A DNA stretch of 64,000 nt from Panacibacter ginsenosidivorans (GTDB lineage: Bacteria > Bacteroidota > Bacteroidia > Chitinophagales > Chitinophagaceae), in assembly GCF_007971225.1 (NCBI RefSeq), contig NZ_CP042435.1:2297501-2361500 (forward strand). The letters are read 5' to 3'. The position numbers were made by a program, and so were the translations under genes. Of this stretch, positions 47,901 through 55,971 are shown piece after piece. How positions within the stretch are numbered: position 1 is the first letter of the stretch; each line of letters begins with the position of its first letter. The notes beneath the pieces are model-generated. The model did no database searches. It was not told where the DNA came from and was given only the letters and a program-made list of their open reading frames with translations.

Positions 47901-48817
47901 TCATCATTTATAAATCGTAGTACCTCAAATCCAAGATCATTCAGCATGATTGTCCTTTCTGCATCATTTACTTTCATTTCAGGTAATTGATGATAATTAC
48001 CATCGATCTCTATCACTAATCCTTTTTCCAGGCAAACAAAATCTGCTATGAATTGTCCAATTATATGTTGTCTTCTGAATTTGTAACCTTCTTTTTTACT
48101 TTTTAGTCTTTCCCACAATAAGGATTCTGCTATCGTTGGTTCTTTACGATGAGTTAATGCAAATTGCTTAAGACTTCCATATAAGATCGGATCAGCTTTA
48201 AACTGACCAACCGTTATAGAAGAACCATCATACTCATTCTCTTTTTTGATTCCTAATTCAGCAAGTGTAATTGCCCTTGCAACTCTTCTTATATCTTTTA
48301 CTTCTCCTAATGGCAATTTGCCATTCCATTTTTCAGAAGATTTGAAAAATGGATCGTCTTGCCAGGTTCTCCCCCCACCGGGGGAGGTCAGGAGGGGGCT
48401 GCATTGCTTTATTACATCTTCGATCATTCCTTCCAAACCCATTTGTCTTCCATCATCAGGAGAATAAATTTTTGTAATACCATAGCGATGCAGTTCCTGT
48501 ATCTCGTTTGGTAAAATTGTTCCCCCACCACCACCAAATATTTTGATATGTCCGCAACCATTTTCATCAAGCAGGTCTTTCATGTATTTAAAAAATTCCA
48601 CGTGGCCCCCCTGGTAACTTGTAATAGCAATCCCCTGTGCATCTTCTTCAATAGCACATTCTACTATTTCGGCTACAGACCTGTTATGCCCAAGATGAAT
48701 GATCTCTGCTCCCTTGCTTTGCATAATCCGCCGCATAATATTAATAGCCGCATCGTGGCCGTCAAATAACGAAGCTGCAGTAACAATCCTGATTTTATGT
48801 TGAGGCGTGTAAGACAT
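44975..48817 (-). CDS. icmF: Fused isobutyryl-CoA mutase (IcmF) with an inserted DUF559 domain
   Basis: 1280 residues from the ATG at 48817. Adenosylcobalamin enzyme that interconverts isobutyryl-CoA and n-butyryl-CoA, with its G-protein chaperone built in. Order: B12-binding domain about 4-135 ([10 protein letters not shown] with the cobalt-ligand His, SYQGGH, GGGGGT), native linker (ARAITLAE near 178), an extra DUF559 nuclease-like domain about 208-322 ([27 protein letters not shown]), P-loop [12 protein letters not shown] near 354 with NKFD further on, and a C-terminal mutase domain from about 620 ([19 protein letters not shown]). Normal IcmF proteins are about 1090-1100 residues; the excess equals the insert. 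GC-rich inverted repeats bracket the altered linker. The mutase domain appears complete. Confidence 0.9.
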   Translation of the reverse strand: MSYTPQHKIRIVTAASLFDGHDAAINIMRRIMQSKGAEIIHLGHNRSVAEIVECAIEEDAQGIAITSYQGGHVEFFKYMKDLLDENGCGHIKIFGGGGGTILPNEIQELHRYGITKIYSPDDGRQMGLEGMIEDVIKQCSPLLTSPGGGRTWQDDPFFKSSEKWNGKLPLGEVKDIRRVARAITLAELGIKKENEYDGSSITVGQFKADPILYGSLKQFALTHRKEPTIAESLLWERLKSKKEGYKFRRQHIIGQFIADFVCLEKGLVIEIDGNYHQLPEMKVNDAERTIMLNDLGFEVLRFINDDILYNINETIEKIHSTLKGLPTKQFNEDSNNLQNSSPTGGSWKGAVLGITGTGGAGKSSVTDEIVRRYLNSFSDKTIAVISVDPSKKKTGGALLGDRIRMNSIHHPRAYMRSLATRESDKALSVHVQEAIDICKEAAYDFIILESAGVGQSDASILDFCDVSLYVMTPEYGAASQLEKINMLDYADVIAINKFDKAGALDALADVRKQYKRNHSLWTAKDDELPVIGTIASQFNDAGINELFEKLVIAVEKKTGIKFGTTEHVAHKDTVSKAMIIPPARVRYLSEITDEIKNYNQLVIDQAVIATKLYQLHGALEILKEKNDSSIISAIESQINFYTERLTPVSKKLIQHWPEKLKAYQQDFYEYNVRDKVIKQPMFSNSLSGTRISKVILPKYKDWGDILKWQAQENVPGSFPYTAGVFPLKREGEDPTRMFAGEGGPERTNKRFHYVSQGQPAKRLSTAFDSVTLYGEDPAHRPDIYGKVGNSGVSIATVDDAKKLYSGFDLCDPKTSVSMTINGPAAMLLAFFMNAAIDQQCEKWIEANDQWSMINEAFEKKYKHLPKPIYYNPSSPERLPEGNNGLGLKSLGLSGDEVLPKDVYEQIKASALSQVRGTVQADILKEDQAQNTCIFSTEFALKLMGDVQQYFIENNVRNFYSVSISGYHIAEAGANPVTQLAFTLANGFTYVEYYLSRGMHIDDFAPNLSFFFSNGMDPEYSVIGRVARRIWAKAMKYKYKANKRSQMLKYHIQTSGRSLHAQEIDFNDIRTTLQALYAIYDNCNSLHTNAYDEAITTPTEESVRRAMAIQLIINRELGTAKNENPNQGAFLIEELTDLVEEAVMKEFDRITERGGVLGAMERMYQRNKIQEESLHYEHLKHTGELPLVGVNTFLNKKGSPTIIPSEIIRSTKEEKEQQIQNLQAFWKRNENKSADALKRLKEVAVNNGNIFEQLMETVKYCSLGQITHALYEVGGQYRRNM
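47767..47800 (+). repeat. 34-nt GC-rich inverted repeat, copy next to the P-loop
   Basis: Begins CAGCCCCCTTCC and contains the hairpin CTTCCCCC-GGT-GGGGGAAG. It matches the complement of 48368-48401 at 29 of 34 positions, all differences being transitions. It is translated ([10 protein letters not shown]) three residues before the GITGTGG P-loop. Confidence 0.85.
48368..48401 (-). repeat. 34-nt GC-rich inverted repeat, copy at the start of the IcmF linker
   Basis: The partner of 47767-47800. On the coding strand it begins CAGCCCCCTCC and reads through as [11 protein letters not shown], right after the B12-binding domain. The two copies enclose 567 nt that hold the native ARAITLAE linker segment plus the DUF559 domain. 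Confidence 0.85.
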
Positions 48818-48894
48818 AGTTGAATGTTTAAGAGCGCACAAAACTACGTAATTACTATTTGCTGTTAACGATTGTTAGTATCGTTTTGAAGATT

Positions 48895-48951
48895 ATTTTG
48901 ACCCGTGCTTCTGAATAAGCATTAAGCTTCCGTTGCGTCGCACTCTTTTAC
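48895..48951 (+). repeat. Interspersed repeat unit, plus orientation
   Basis: Core at 48932-48951 (GTTGCGTCGCACTCTTTTAC, one change), tip TTATTTTGACCCG. It lies upstream of icmF and downstream of the CNCG gene. Confidence 0.82.
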
Positions 48952-49107
48952 TGCAACATATATTTCGGCAATAAGTTTACTAACAAATACTTTATATAAC
49001 ACACTAAACAAAAAATCCATACAACACACTGCATAGCAAATGCGCTGTATGGATAAAATGAAATGTTGTAACAGTTTTAACTCCTCAATGATTATTGCAA
49101 CCGTAAA

Positions 49108-49365
49108 TTATCTTCTCTGCAATACAGGCACAGCCATCATACCTGCAGCGTCACGTGGATCGATAGATTGCATATCACCGGGACGATTGAAACGGTAACG
49201 TCTGCCGGTAATACTACCCATAACTGTTAATGCTGTTTTACCAGTATATTCAAAAACACTGTTAGTGTTTTGCTGCATCGCAGGTATCATTTGTGGTTTT
49301 GGTTGAGTTGCTGCAACATTGCTTTGCTGGCTGTATTCGTTTCTTTTTTTTCCGCAATTACACAT
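49108..49365 (-). CDS. Small CNCG-motif protein of unknown function
   Basis: 85 residues. The N-terminus MCNCGKKRNEY carries a CxC pair, followed by a Gln/Pro-rich linker (about 12-37). A compact C-terminal domain reads EYTGKTALTVMGSITGRRYRF then RPGDMQSIDPRDAAGMM and ends VPVLQRR. The TGRRYRF ... IDPRDA pattern is beta-hairpin-like and recalls small phage or secretion-associated structural proteins, but I cannot assign a family. It is followed on the same strand by a DUF1360 protein and a large Trp/Cys-rich protein; the three may form a functional cassette. Confidence 0.6.
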   Translation of the reverse strand: MCNCGKKRNEYSQQSNVAATQPKPQMIPAMQQNTNSVFEYTGKTALTVMGSITGRRYRFNRPGDMQSIDPRDAAGMMAVPVLQRR

Positions 49366-49421
49366 AGGTTATGATGTTTTATCTTTAGGTATATATTTCA
49401 AAGTTGAGTTATGTTGTTATC

Positions 49422-49482
49422 GTACAAGTGTGCGACGCAACAGGTGCTTAATAATTATTTTGTAGCCGGGTTCAAAAAACTA
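49422..49482 (-). repeat. Interspersed repeat unit, minus orientation
   Basis: Core at 49422-49441 (GTACAAGTGTGCGACGCAAC). The tip GCCGGGTTCAAAAAAC is the closest match to the consensus outer tip among the minus-oriented copies. It splits the CNCG gene from the DUF1360 gene. Confidence 0.87.
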
Positions 49483-49502
49483 TTATACAAAATACAAAAA
49501 AA

Positions 49503-49814
49503 TTAATCTTCATAATAATCAGTTTTTGGAGGCTGATCATTTTTTGTAGTTGCCTGTTCTAATAAACATGCGGCACCGGAAACCGCAAGCCACACTAAAA
49601 TTTTTTCGTACCAGTTTGTGCCTAACCAAATGCCAAATGGTAATGCTATCCAGATGCTTAAGCAATAAAAGCAGTCGAGCAGGCTTCCGAAAAAACCTGC
49701 TCCTGCTCTTTTGCGCATTAAAAAAATAATATCGAACGGGCCGTCTTCCTTACCCAGCATATGGGTAATGCGCCAGACCGCTAAAACAGATAATATGAGA
49801 TAAAGAATATTCAT
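49503..49814 (-). CDS. DUF1360 membrane protein
   Basis: 103 residues. The pattern matches DUF1360 (YjcA-like): an N-terminal helix MNILYLILSVLAVWRITHML, then EDGPFDI, GFFGSLLDCFYCLSIWIALPFG with the conserved CxxC in the second membrane segment (about 47-50), and a third helix WLAVSGAACLLEQAT. DUF1360 members are small integral membrane proteins, described in spore formers but common elsewhere; in Bacteroidota they have been seen beside CNCG-type small proteins. No enzyme activity is implied. It sits 85 nt downstream of the big Trp/Cys-rich gene on the same strand. Confidence 0.75.
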   Translation of the reverse strand: MNILYLILSVLAVWRITHMLGKEDGPFDIIFLMRKRAGAGFFGSLLDCFYCLSIWIALPFGIWLGTNWYEKILVWLAVSGAACLLEQATTKNDQPPKTDYYED

Positions 49815-49898
49815 CAGCTAAATAAATATACTTCTAAATATTCTGAACTAAAAGCATGGGCAGGTTTATTATGACCTGCCCTGCTTTTAATGTTACTG

Positions 49899-52112
49899 TT
49901 ATGGATTTACATTAGTGTTGTGAACAAGTGCAAACGCTTTTACATCGCTTGAATCATAACCAATGCGGCCCCATCCATCAGTGGCAGTTGCATATACATT
50001 AAGCACTTCAGCAAAAGCTGCATCATCGCAGGTTCCCAATAAAGTGCTAACATGTTTGTCAGAATCAAACTGGTCAGTAGTGCCATTATAAGAATACGCT
50101 TCTGCGGAAGCTGCACCATTATCAAGCACTGTAACAGCAGGTGAATTGCTTACATTACCAGATACATCGTGCACATGACCAGAACTTCCTTTTGTGATAC
50201 TGAAATCAAAATATGCAAAATCATTTTTCTGGAAAGCTTCGAATGCAATATGTGCCAATGCTGTGTTTTTATGATGATAAGGAATCATACCGCATGGCCC
50301 TGCAGCATGTGTGCCTACAGTAGTTTCATGAATAACTGCATGCGTTGGATTATTGTCAACTCTTATGGTCATTTTAAAACCAAGCAGGTTATTACTTGCA
50401 TCAAGCAATTGGTTTACCGCGGGTGCAGGAACTGCATCAATAAATGGATCCGTGAATGCCGCAGTTTTTGTTGGATCTAATACTTCTAAAGTTGTGCCCA
50501 ATGCAGAGAGGTTAACCTGTGCACCAGTTGCATCATAGAACTCTAATTTAAGATCATACAACCCATCTGCAAATGCTGTTACGTGACCATTGATGTCAAA
50601 AGTATTTAATGGATAAGTATTCAAGTACGCAGTGGCGGTATCTGTTCTTGCATTAAGTGTAAACCATGTATTGATACCTGGCGCCGGAACATTTTCTGTT
50701 TGTATTTCAAAAAGGTCAGCATTAACTAATGGTGTAGTTGTACCAGTCTGGTAAGCTTTAGGGCCTAAATTATAGGTAAGGAAACTGTCAGGACTTTCAT
50801 GAAAATAATAGCGGTCAACACTTTGATTCATATTATGCCAGTTGGCTTCTATATCCGCGTCCGCATGAGCTTTATATCTCCAGCGATAATATTTAACACC
50901 AATGCCTGTTAACGCATCACCAAACATTACATGTGGTTCAATACTTCCACTGAAAGGACCTGTATTGCTGTGACCATACCAGAGATCAGGAGCAAGACCA
51001 AAGTCTGTCCCGCTTTGGGCAACACGACTTGCATTGATATTATTACCTAATGTTGTTACCACAACTTTGTTACCGTATATAGTTGGTGTATTAGGACATG
51101 GTATACGTTGGTCATTTACATAAATATCTACTTCGGTATTGCATGCATAATCCCAATGTGTACCGCAAGAAAGACCGGGATTATAAACATAAGTCCATAC
51201 GCCATTTATAAGATATTCAACACTGAAATACAAATCCGGTTTATCGCCGCAGCATAAGTACCACATATCAGCTTCAAACCAACCATTGGCATCTGTTTCA
51301 ACCACTGCAACTTCAGTGCAGGTAAGCCACCAGGGGTACAGCCAGCACCAGTATGGATAAAGCAACTTATAATTCTGCAACAGGTAATCTTTTACCAGGT
51401 AAGATGAATTGGAATAAAGCGATGTAATATTTTGTTGCGGAAGAGACATTGAAAGATCTGCAGCCGTTTTGCTTATTGCTGCATCTTCTTTAAAAGCTGC
51501 AGTACGCATAGCAGTTTTGCCCGTAGTAGCGGCTAAATTCTTTATGGCTGGGTTTACTCTTATAACCTGGTCTGGTGGCGGATCGGGAAGGTGCCAGTTA
51601 ATTGCCTTGGCAAGTATATCATCACGCAGTTTTAAAATTTCTACATCAGGCAATTTATAAATATACCAGTAGATAGGATCTACTTCGCAAATATGCACCC
51701 TTGCTTTGTAAACAGGCTGGTATTTGTCGCCACAATAGTTAAATACACGGCCCCTGATATGGCACGTACAAAACAGCCACCAGCACCAGATGTAATTTGG
51801 AATAGGATTAAGTACAATTGGTCCTTCAGAAGGAATTTCTCTCGGAATGCTTATTTCGTAATTACCGCCTTTCTCAAGATTATCAAGCGAAAGCTTTGTT
51901 TTTCTCTGATCGATATAAGGCGTTAAGAAAATGCGCTTTGTTCTTGCATCTTCTGAAGAAAAAGGAAGTGAAAAATAATTTTCACTAACAGGTGACTGAT
52001 ACACAAGTTGTTTGTTTCTGTCAAATACAGCAACCTGGTAATTAATAGCTTCGTTTGGTTTTTCGTCAAACTGCACATGGAATTGTAATTCCTTTTGATC
52101 GTAATTTTTCAT
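49899..52112 (-). CDS. Large Trp/Cys/Tyr-rich protein of unknown function
   Basis: 737 residues, no signal peptide. Residues about 1-95 form a beta-rich domain ending SIPREIPSEGPI. Two aromatic/Cys clusters follow: NYIWCWWLFCTCHIRGRVFNYC (about 106-127) and LYPYWCWLYPWWLTCTEVAV with MWYLCCGDKPD (about 252-300), each joined to a transthyretin-like strand set (VAVVETDANGWFEADMW). From about 340 the protein is a series of beta domains with Asp/Gly-rich loops, ending near FALVHNTN. The Cys spacing suggests metal or disulfide structure. I recognise no family. It could be a structural or surface component. Confidence 0.6.
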   Translation of the reverse strand: MKNYDQKELQFHVQFDEKPNEAINYQVAVFDRNKQLVYQSPVSENYFSLPFSSEDARTKRIFLTPYIDQRKTKLSLDNLEKGGNYEISIPREIPSEGPIVLNPIPNYIWCWWLFCTCHIRGRVFNYCGDKYQPVYKARVHICEVDPIYWYIYKLPDVEILKLRDDILAKAINWHLPDPPPDQVIRVNPAIKNLAATTGKTAMRTAAFKEDAAISKTAADLSMSLPQQNITSLYSNSSYLVKDYLLQNYKLLYPYWCWLYPWWLTCTEVAVVETDANGWFEADMWYLCCGDKPDLYFSVEYLINGVWTYVYNPGLSCGTHWDYACNTEVDIYVNDQRIPCPNTPTIYGNKVVVTTLGNNINASRVAQSGTDFGLAPDLWYGHSNTGPFSGSIEPHVMFGDALTGIGVKYYRWRYKAHADADIEANWHNMNQSVDRYYFHESPDSFLTYNLGPKAYQTGTTTPLVNADLFEIQTENVPAPGINTWFTLNARTDTATAYLNTYPLNTFDINGHVTAFADGLYDLKLEFYDATGAQVNLSALGTTLEVLDPTKTAAFTDPFIDAVPAPAVNQLLDASNNLLGFKMTIRVDNNPTHAVIHETTVGTHAAGPCGMIPYHHKNTALAHIAFEAFQKNDFAYFDFSITKGSSGHVHDVSGNVSNSPAVTVLDNGAASAEAYSYNGTTDQFDSDKHVSTLLGTCDDAAFAEVLNVYATATDGWGRIGYDSSDVKAFALVHNTNVNP

Positions 52113-52489
52113 TGTTGATGATTATGGTGTAAAAAATAGGTAAGCGAAGATTTTTGTTTACCAACTTCATGGCCATTCCCTAGTGGGAATGGCGCATGCA
52201 GTGGTAATGGTCTGTTGGTTGAGTGGTTTTCATTGGCTAGAATAGGTGGTGGTTTTCATTCGTCGGCAATTAAAAAGTTATGTTGGACTAAAACGGGCAA
52301 CGTTCATTTTCGAAACACAAAGTAAATACGATTGTAAAGCCTGTACAAGGTGATTATACACAAAATGCATGGTGATTTTCCACGAATACTTTTAAGTAGT
52401 TTTACTCACACCGTAAATGAAGTGAAAGGAAATCTTATAATATTACAATCTTGCATTAGTAGATTTGCATTTTAAAAATGGTATACAAT
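52113..52489. other. Intergenic stretch upstream of the nadB-side composite repeat
   Basis: AT-rich, with two TGGTTGAGTGGTTTTCATTGG-type near-repeats (around 52210-52260) and no convincing ORF or promoter. Confidence 0.4.
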
Positions 52490-52714
52490 TATTTTGTACC
52501 GCACAGCAGAATAAAGATTGGGCTTTTGTTGCGTCGCACTCTTGTACTTGTTGAAAAAGTTTCATCAGTTTACATGTTTACGAGTTCAAGGTGTTTAACA
52601 ACTCTGAAATTTTTGAAACAGCGAACTCGGGAACTTGTTGCTTTTCTTCCGAACGTACAAGTGAGTGACACAACAGGAGATGCCATAAAAAACAAAAGCT
52701 GGTAACAAAAAAAT
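52490..52714. repeat. Composite repeat: canonical unit facing a diverged unit
   Basis: Canonical core (exact) at 52528-52547 and diverged core GTACAAGTGAGTGACACAAC at 52655-52674. The spacer segment CTTCCGAACGTACAAGTG matches the composite at 15.1 kb. The right tip AAAGCTGGTAACAAAAAAAT ends six bases before the nadB start codon. Confidence 0.85.
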
Positions 52715-52719
52715 AACGC

Positions 52720-54333
52720 ATGCAGCAAACAGATTTTTTAGTGATCGGTTCAGGAATTGCAGGATTGACTTATGCTTTGAAAGTGGCGAAAGCTTTTCCG
52801 GAAAAGAAAGTTATTGTTATAACAAAAACACAGGCAGATGAAACAAATACCAAGTATGCGCAAGGTGGTGTTGCAGGCGTGTGGGATGAAGAGAATGACA
52901 GTTATGAAAAACATATAGAGGATACATTAATTGCAGGTGATGGTTTATGTAATGAAAATGTAGTGGAGATTGTTGTAAAAGAAGGACCTGAACGCATTAA
53001 AGAAATTATTGAATACGGTGCACAGTTTGATAAAACAGAAAGCGGCGAATATGCATTGGGTATGGAAGGCGGCCACAGCGAGCACCGGATATTACATCAC
53101 AAAGATGTAACGGGGAAGGAAATGGAAAGAGCGTTGCTCTTGCAAGTGAAGCAACATAAAAATATTGAACTCATCAATCATTGCTTTGTGGTTGATATTA
53201 TTACGCAGCATCACCTTGGTTATCTTGTAACAAAATCAACAACTGATATTACCTGCTATGGTGTGTATGTGTTAAATCTTCGCTCTAATAATATCGAAAA
53301 GATTATTGCCAATATTACATTACTTGCAAGCGGTGGTTGTGGGCAAGCTTACAGAACAACAACAAATCCAAAGATAGCAACGGGTGATGGTGTAGCTATG
53401 GTATATAGAGCGAAAGGCAAAATAGAAAATATGGAGTTCATTCAATTCCATCCCACAGCATTGTATGAACCCGGTGTATCTCCATCATTTCTGATAACAG
53501 AAGCAGTACGTGGCGATGGAGGTATACTGCGTACCAAAGATGGCGAAGCTTTTATGGAGCGATATGATATACGCAGAGATCTTGCACCCCGCGATATTGT
53601 TGCACGTGCCATAGACAGTGAAATGAAGCGTACGGGTACAGAGCATGTGTATCTTGACTGCAGGCATATGGATGAAAAAAAATTCATTCATCATTTTCCC
53701 AACATTTATGAAAAATGTAAAAGCATTGGCATTGATGTAATGAAACAAATGATACCTGTAGCACCTGCTGCGCATTATAGTTGCGGCGGAATAAAAACCG
53801 ATGAGTGGGCAAGAACATCTATACTGAATTTATATGCAGCAGGTGAATGTGCCAGCACAGGATTACATGGAGCAAACAGGCTTGCAAGTAACAGTTTACT
53901 GGAAGCAATGGTATTTAGTCACCGGGCATATCTTGATGCTGTTGAGATATTGAAACAAAAAGAGATTGACAATGCGTCTTTACAAATTAATATTCCTGAC
54001 TGGAATGCCAGTGGCACTACAGATCCCAAAGAAATGATCCTGATAACACAGAGTTTAAAAGAACTTCAGCAGATCATGAGTGATTATGTAGGTATCGTTC
54101 GCACTGATGTGCGTTTAGAACGTGCGATGAAAAGAATAGATCTTCTGCATGAAGAAACTGAGCAGTTATATGAGAACACAAAAGTTTCTCCCCAACTTTG
54201 CGAACTAAGAAGTTTGATTACTGTTGGTTATCTTATAGTAAAAGGTGCGCAATTCAGAAAAGAAAGCAGGGGTCTTCACTTTAATACAGATCATCCTCAA
54301 AAGAGTGTGCTTTTACAGAATGTAGTATTGTAA
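52720..54333 (+). CDS. nadB: L-aspartate oxidase
   Basis: 537 residues. It oxidises L-aspartate to iminoaspartate, the first step of de novo NAD synthesis, with FAD. The dinucleotide-binding LVIGSGIAGLTYALKVA is at 5-21. GVAGVWDEENDSYEKHIEDTL supports the succinate-dehydrogenase-type fold, GGHSEHRILHHKDVTG near 119 carries substrate-contacting residues, and the FAD/capping region LNLYAAGECASTGLHGANRLASNSLLEAMVF spans about 366-396. nadA and nadC are not adjacent. The start is the ATG at 52720, six bases after the composite repeat. It is followed by an acyltransferase gene 14 nt away. Confidence 0.94.
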   Translation: MQQTDFLVIGSGIAGLTYALKVAKAFPEKKVIVITKTQADETNTKYAQGGVAGVWDEENDSYEKHIEDTLIAGDGLCNENVVEIVVKEGPERIKEIIEYGAQFDKTESGEYALGMEGGHSEHRILHHKDVTGKEMERALLLQVKQHKNIELINHCFVVDIITQHHLGYLVTKSTTDITCYGVYVLNLRSNNIEKIIANITLLASGGCGQAYRTTTNPKIATGDGVAMVYRAKGKIENMEFIQFHPTALYEPGVSPSFLITEAVRGDGGILRTKDGEAFMERYDIRRDLAPRDIVARAIDSEMKRTGTEHVYLDCRHMDEKKFIHHFPNIYEKCKSIGIDVMKQMIPVAPAAHYSCGGIKTDEWARTSILNLYAAGECASTGLHGANRLASNSLLEAMVFSHRAYLDAVEILKQKEIDNASLQINIPDWNASGTTDPKEMILITQSLKELQQIMSDYVGIVRTDVRLERAMKRIDLLHEETEQLYENTKVSPQLCELRSLITVGYLIVKGAQFRKESRGLHFNTDHPQKSVLLQNVVL

Positions 54334-54347
54334 ACAGAAACTTATTT

Positions 54348-55229
54348 ATGTATTATATCGTTTTTGGATTTCTTTATTTACTCTCCTTACTTCCTTTTGG
54401 TGTATTATATATTTTTAGCGATGCTATTTACCTGTTGGTTTATTATGTGATCAAATATAGAAGAGATGTGGTAGCTAATAATCTTTTAATAGCCTTTCCT
54501 GAAAAAACAGTAGCAGAAAGAAAAAAGATTGAGAAAGATTTTTACAAAGGATTCATTGATAATTTTATTGAGACCATTAAACTCTTCTCCATGAGTGGTG
54601 ATGAATTGAATAAAAGATTTGTCGGCAATTTTGAAGTGGTGAATGACTTACACGCAACAGGAAAAAAAGTTCAATTACATTCCGGGCATTTTTTTAACTG
54701 GGAGTTTGCCAATGCCGGTTACTCGCATAATTTTATTTACCCGCTTATTACTGTTTATATGCCCATCAGCAATAAAATTCTTGACCGCGCTTTTATTTAT
54801 ATGCGCAAAAGATTTGGTGCCATACTTATTCCGGCAACGGATTTTAGTAACAGCTTTTTGCCATACAGCAAAACACAGTATTGTCTTGCACTTGTAGGCG
54901 ATCAGAATCCAGGCGGTCCCGACAAAGCATACTGGACAAAATTTTTTGGCAAAATGACGCCCATTGTAAAAGGTCCGGAACGCACTGCAAAAATTAGCGA
55001 TACGGCTGTTGTTATGTGCAATTTCTATAAAGTAAAACGCGGTTACTACAAAAGCGACATGGTATTACTTACCACTGATGCACGCAGCTTACCCCATGGA
55101 GAGATTACCAGGCAGATGATAAGTTTTGTTGAGCAATCTATACGCAATAATCCTTCCTGTTATTTGTGGAGCCACCGCCGTTGGAAATTTGAATTTGATG
55201 AAGAAAAGTTCGGTAAGATGGTAGTTTAA
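54348..55229 (+). CDS. Lysophospholipid/lipid A acyltransferase (LpxL/HtrB type)
   Basis: 293 residues with a single N-terminal membrane helix (about 1-30, YIVFGFLYLLSLLPFGVLYI). The conserved HX4E motif appears as HSGHFFNWE near 107-115, followed by VGDQNPGGPDKAYWTKFFG near 186 and LTTDARSLPHGEI near 241. These features identify the LpxL/HtrB family, which transfers secondary acyl chains to lipid A at the inner membrane. The C-terminal WSHRRWKFEFDEEKFG is typical. It is 14 nt from nadB and probably co-transcribed. A repeat unit begins three bases after the stop. Confidence 0.9.
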   Translation: MYYIVFGFLYLLSLLPFGVLYIFSDAIYLLVYYVIKYRRDVVANNLLIAFPEKTVAERKKIEKDFYKGFIDNFIETIKLFSMSGDELNKRFVGNFEVVNDLHATGKKVQLHSGHFFNWEFANAGYSHNFIYPLITVYMPISNKILDRAFIYMRKRFGAILIPATDFSNSFLPYSKTQYCLALVGDQNPGGPDKAYWTKFFGKMTPIVKGPERTAKISDTAVVMCNFYKVKRGYYKSDMVLLTTDARSLPHGEITRQMISFVEQSIRNNPSCYLWSHRRWKFEFDEEKFGKMVV

Positions 55230-55288
55230 AATTTATGGACCGGGCTTTTAAATAAATATTAAACTGTTGTTGCGTCGCACACTTCAAC
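55230..55288 (+). repeat. Interspersed repeat unit, plus orientation
   Basis: Core at 55269-55288 (GTTGCGTCGCACACTTCAAC, inner end changed), tip AATTTATGGACCGGGC starting at the acyltransferase stop. Confidence 0.75.
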
Positions 55289-55424
55289 ACTTATACCGTT
55301 ATGGAACTATTTTCAAATGGAAGTTTTGGTGCCTAGGTCAAAATAAAAAATTGAAGTTTTCTAATTAACAAATCTTAGAAATTAAGACTTAGTAAAATCG
55401 CTAAGGGAATGCTTTCAAAAGCTG

Positions 55425-55604
55425 TTAAAATGTCGCTGGAGCTTTGTGTTGTTTGCGAACTAACCAAAGTATCAAGCTACCTATCCAGCCGATAGAAACA
55501 AGAAAAATTTTAAAATATTCCAGTGAGGAAGTGGTTGTATTTTGAAAAACATAGTTCCATTCAGCGAACACGTATTTTAGTATATCGAAAATAATACCTG
55601 GCAT
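55425..55604 (-). CDS. Possible 59-residue membrane miniprotein
   Basis: The frame starts MPGIIFDILKYVFAEWNYVF and contains one hydrophobic segment (IFLVSIGWIGSLILWLV) before a basic tail RKQHKAPATF, a plausible single-pass topology. It is the only sensible ORF in a 740-bp gap. No Shine-Dalgarno is visible, which is usual here, and I recognise no relatives. Confidence 0.35.
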   Translation of the reverse strand: MPGIIFDILKYVFAEWNYVFQNTTTSSLEYFKIFLVSIGWIGSLILWLVRKQHKAPATF

Positions 55605-55971
55605 TTCAAATTAATTTCTACAGGTAAAGCTTGCGCGAAATAATGGTGCGTCAAGTATTTTTATTGAATTATAATCTTAATTTAAGCTTTTATTTTTAGC
55701 AACTTATAAATAATATGAAATAATATATATTTTATGTTGTTGCTTTATTTGCGTAAAGGCAGTACAATATATAAAAATGGGGTATAAGAGTTTTAAGATC
55801 TCATCATATTTAAGCTTTACTCGCTTTTATTGTATAACACCCGACTAATAATGCAGAAATATTTTTTATTTAAATGTATTGTAACCAGAAGCACCCCCTC
55901 ATTTCTTATATCTTTCTTTAAAAAATAATTGGGGAATAAAAGATTATTGGTTAGTATGTATAAAGGCAAGA
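55605..55971. other. AT-rich intergenic stretch
   Basis: No ORF, repeat unit or terminator that I would defend; very AT-rich throughout. Confidence 0.4.

Noticed and set aside
48818-48841. Upstream start of icmF at 48841
   Set aside because: The extra eight residues (MCALKHST) are not typical; the ATG at 48817 directly precedes the conserved B12-domain start.
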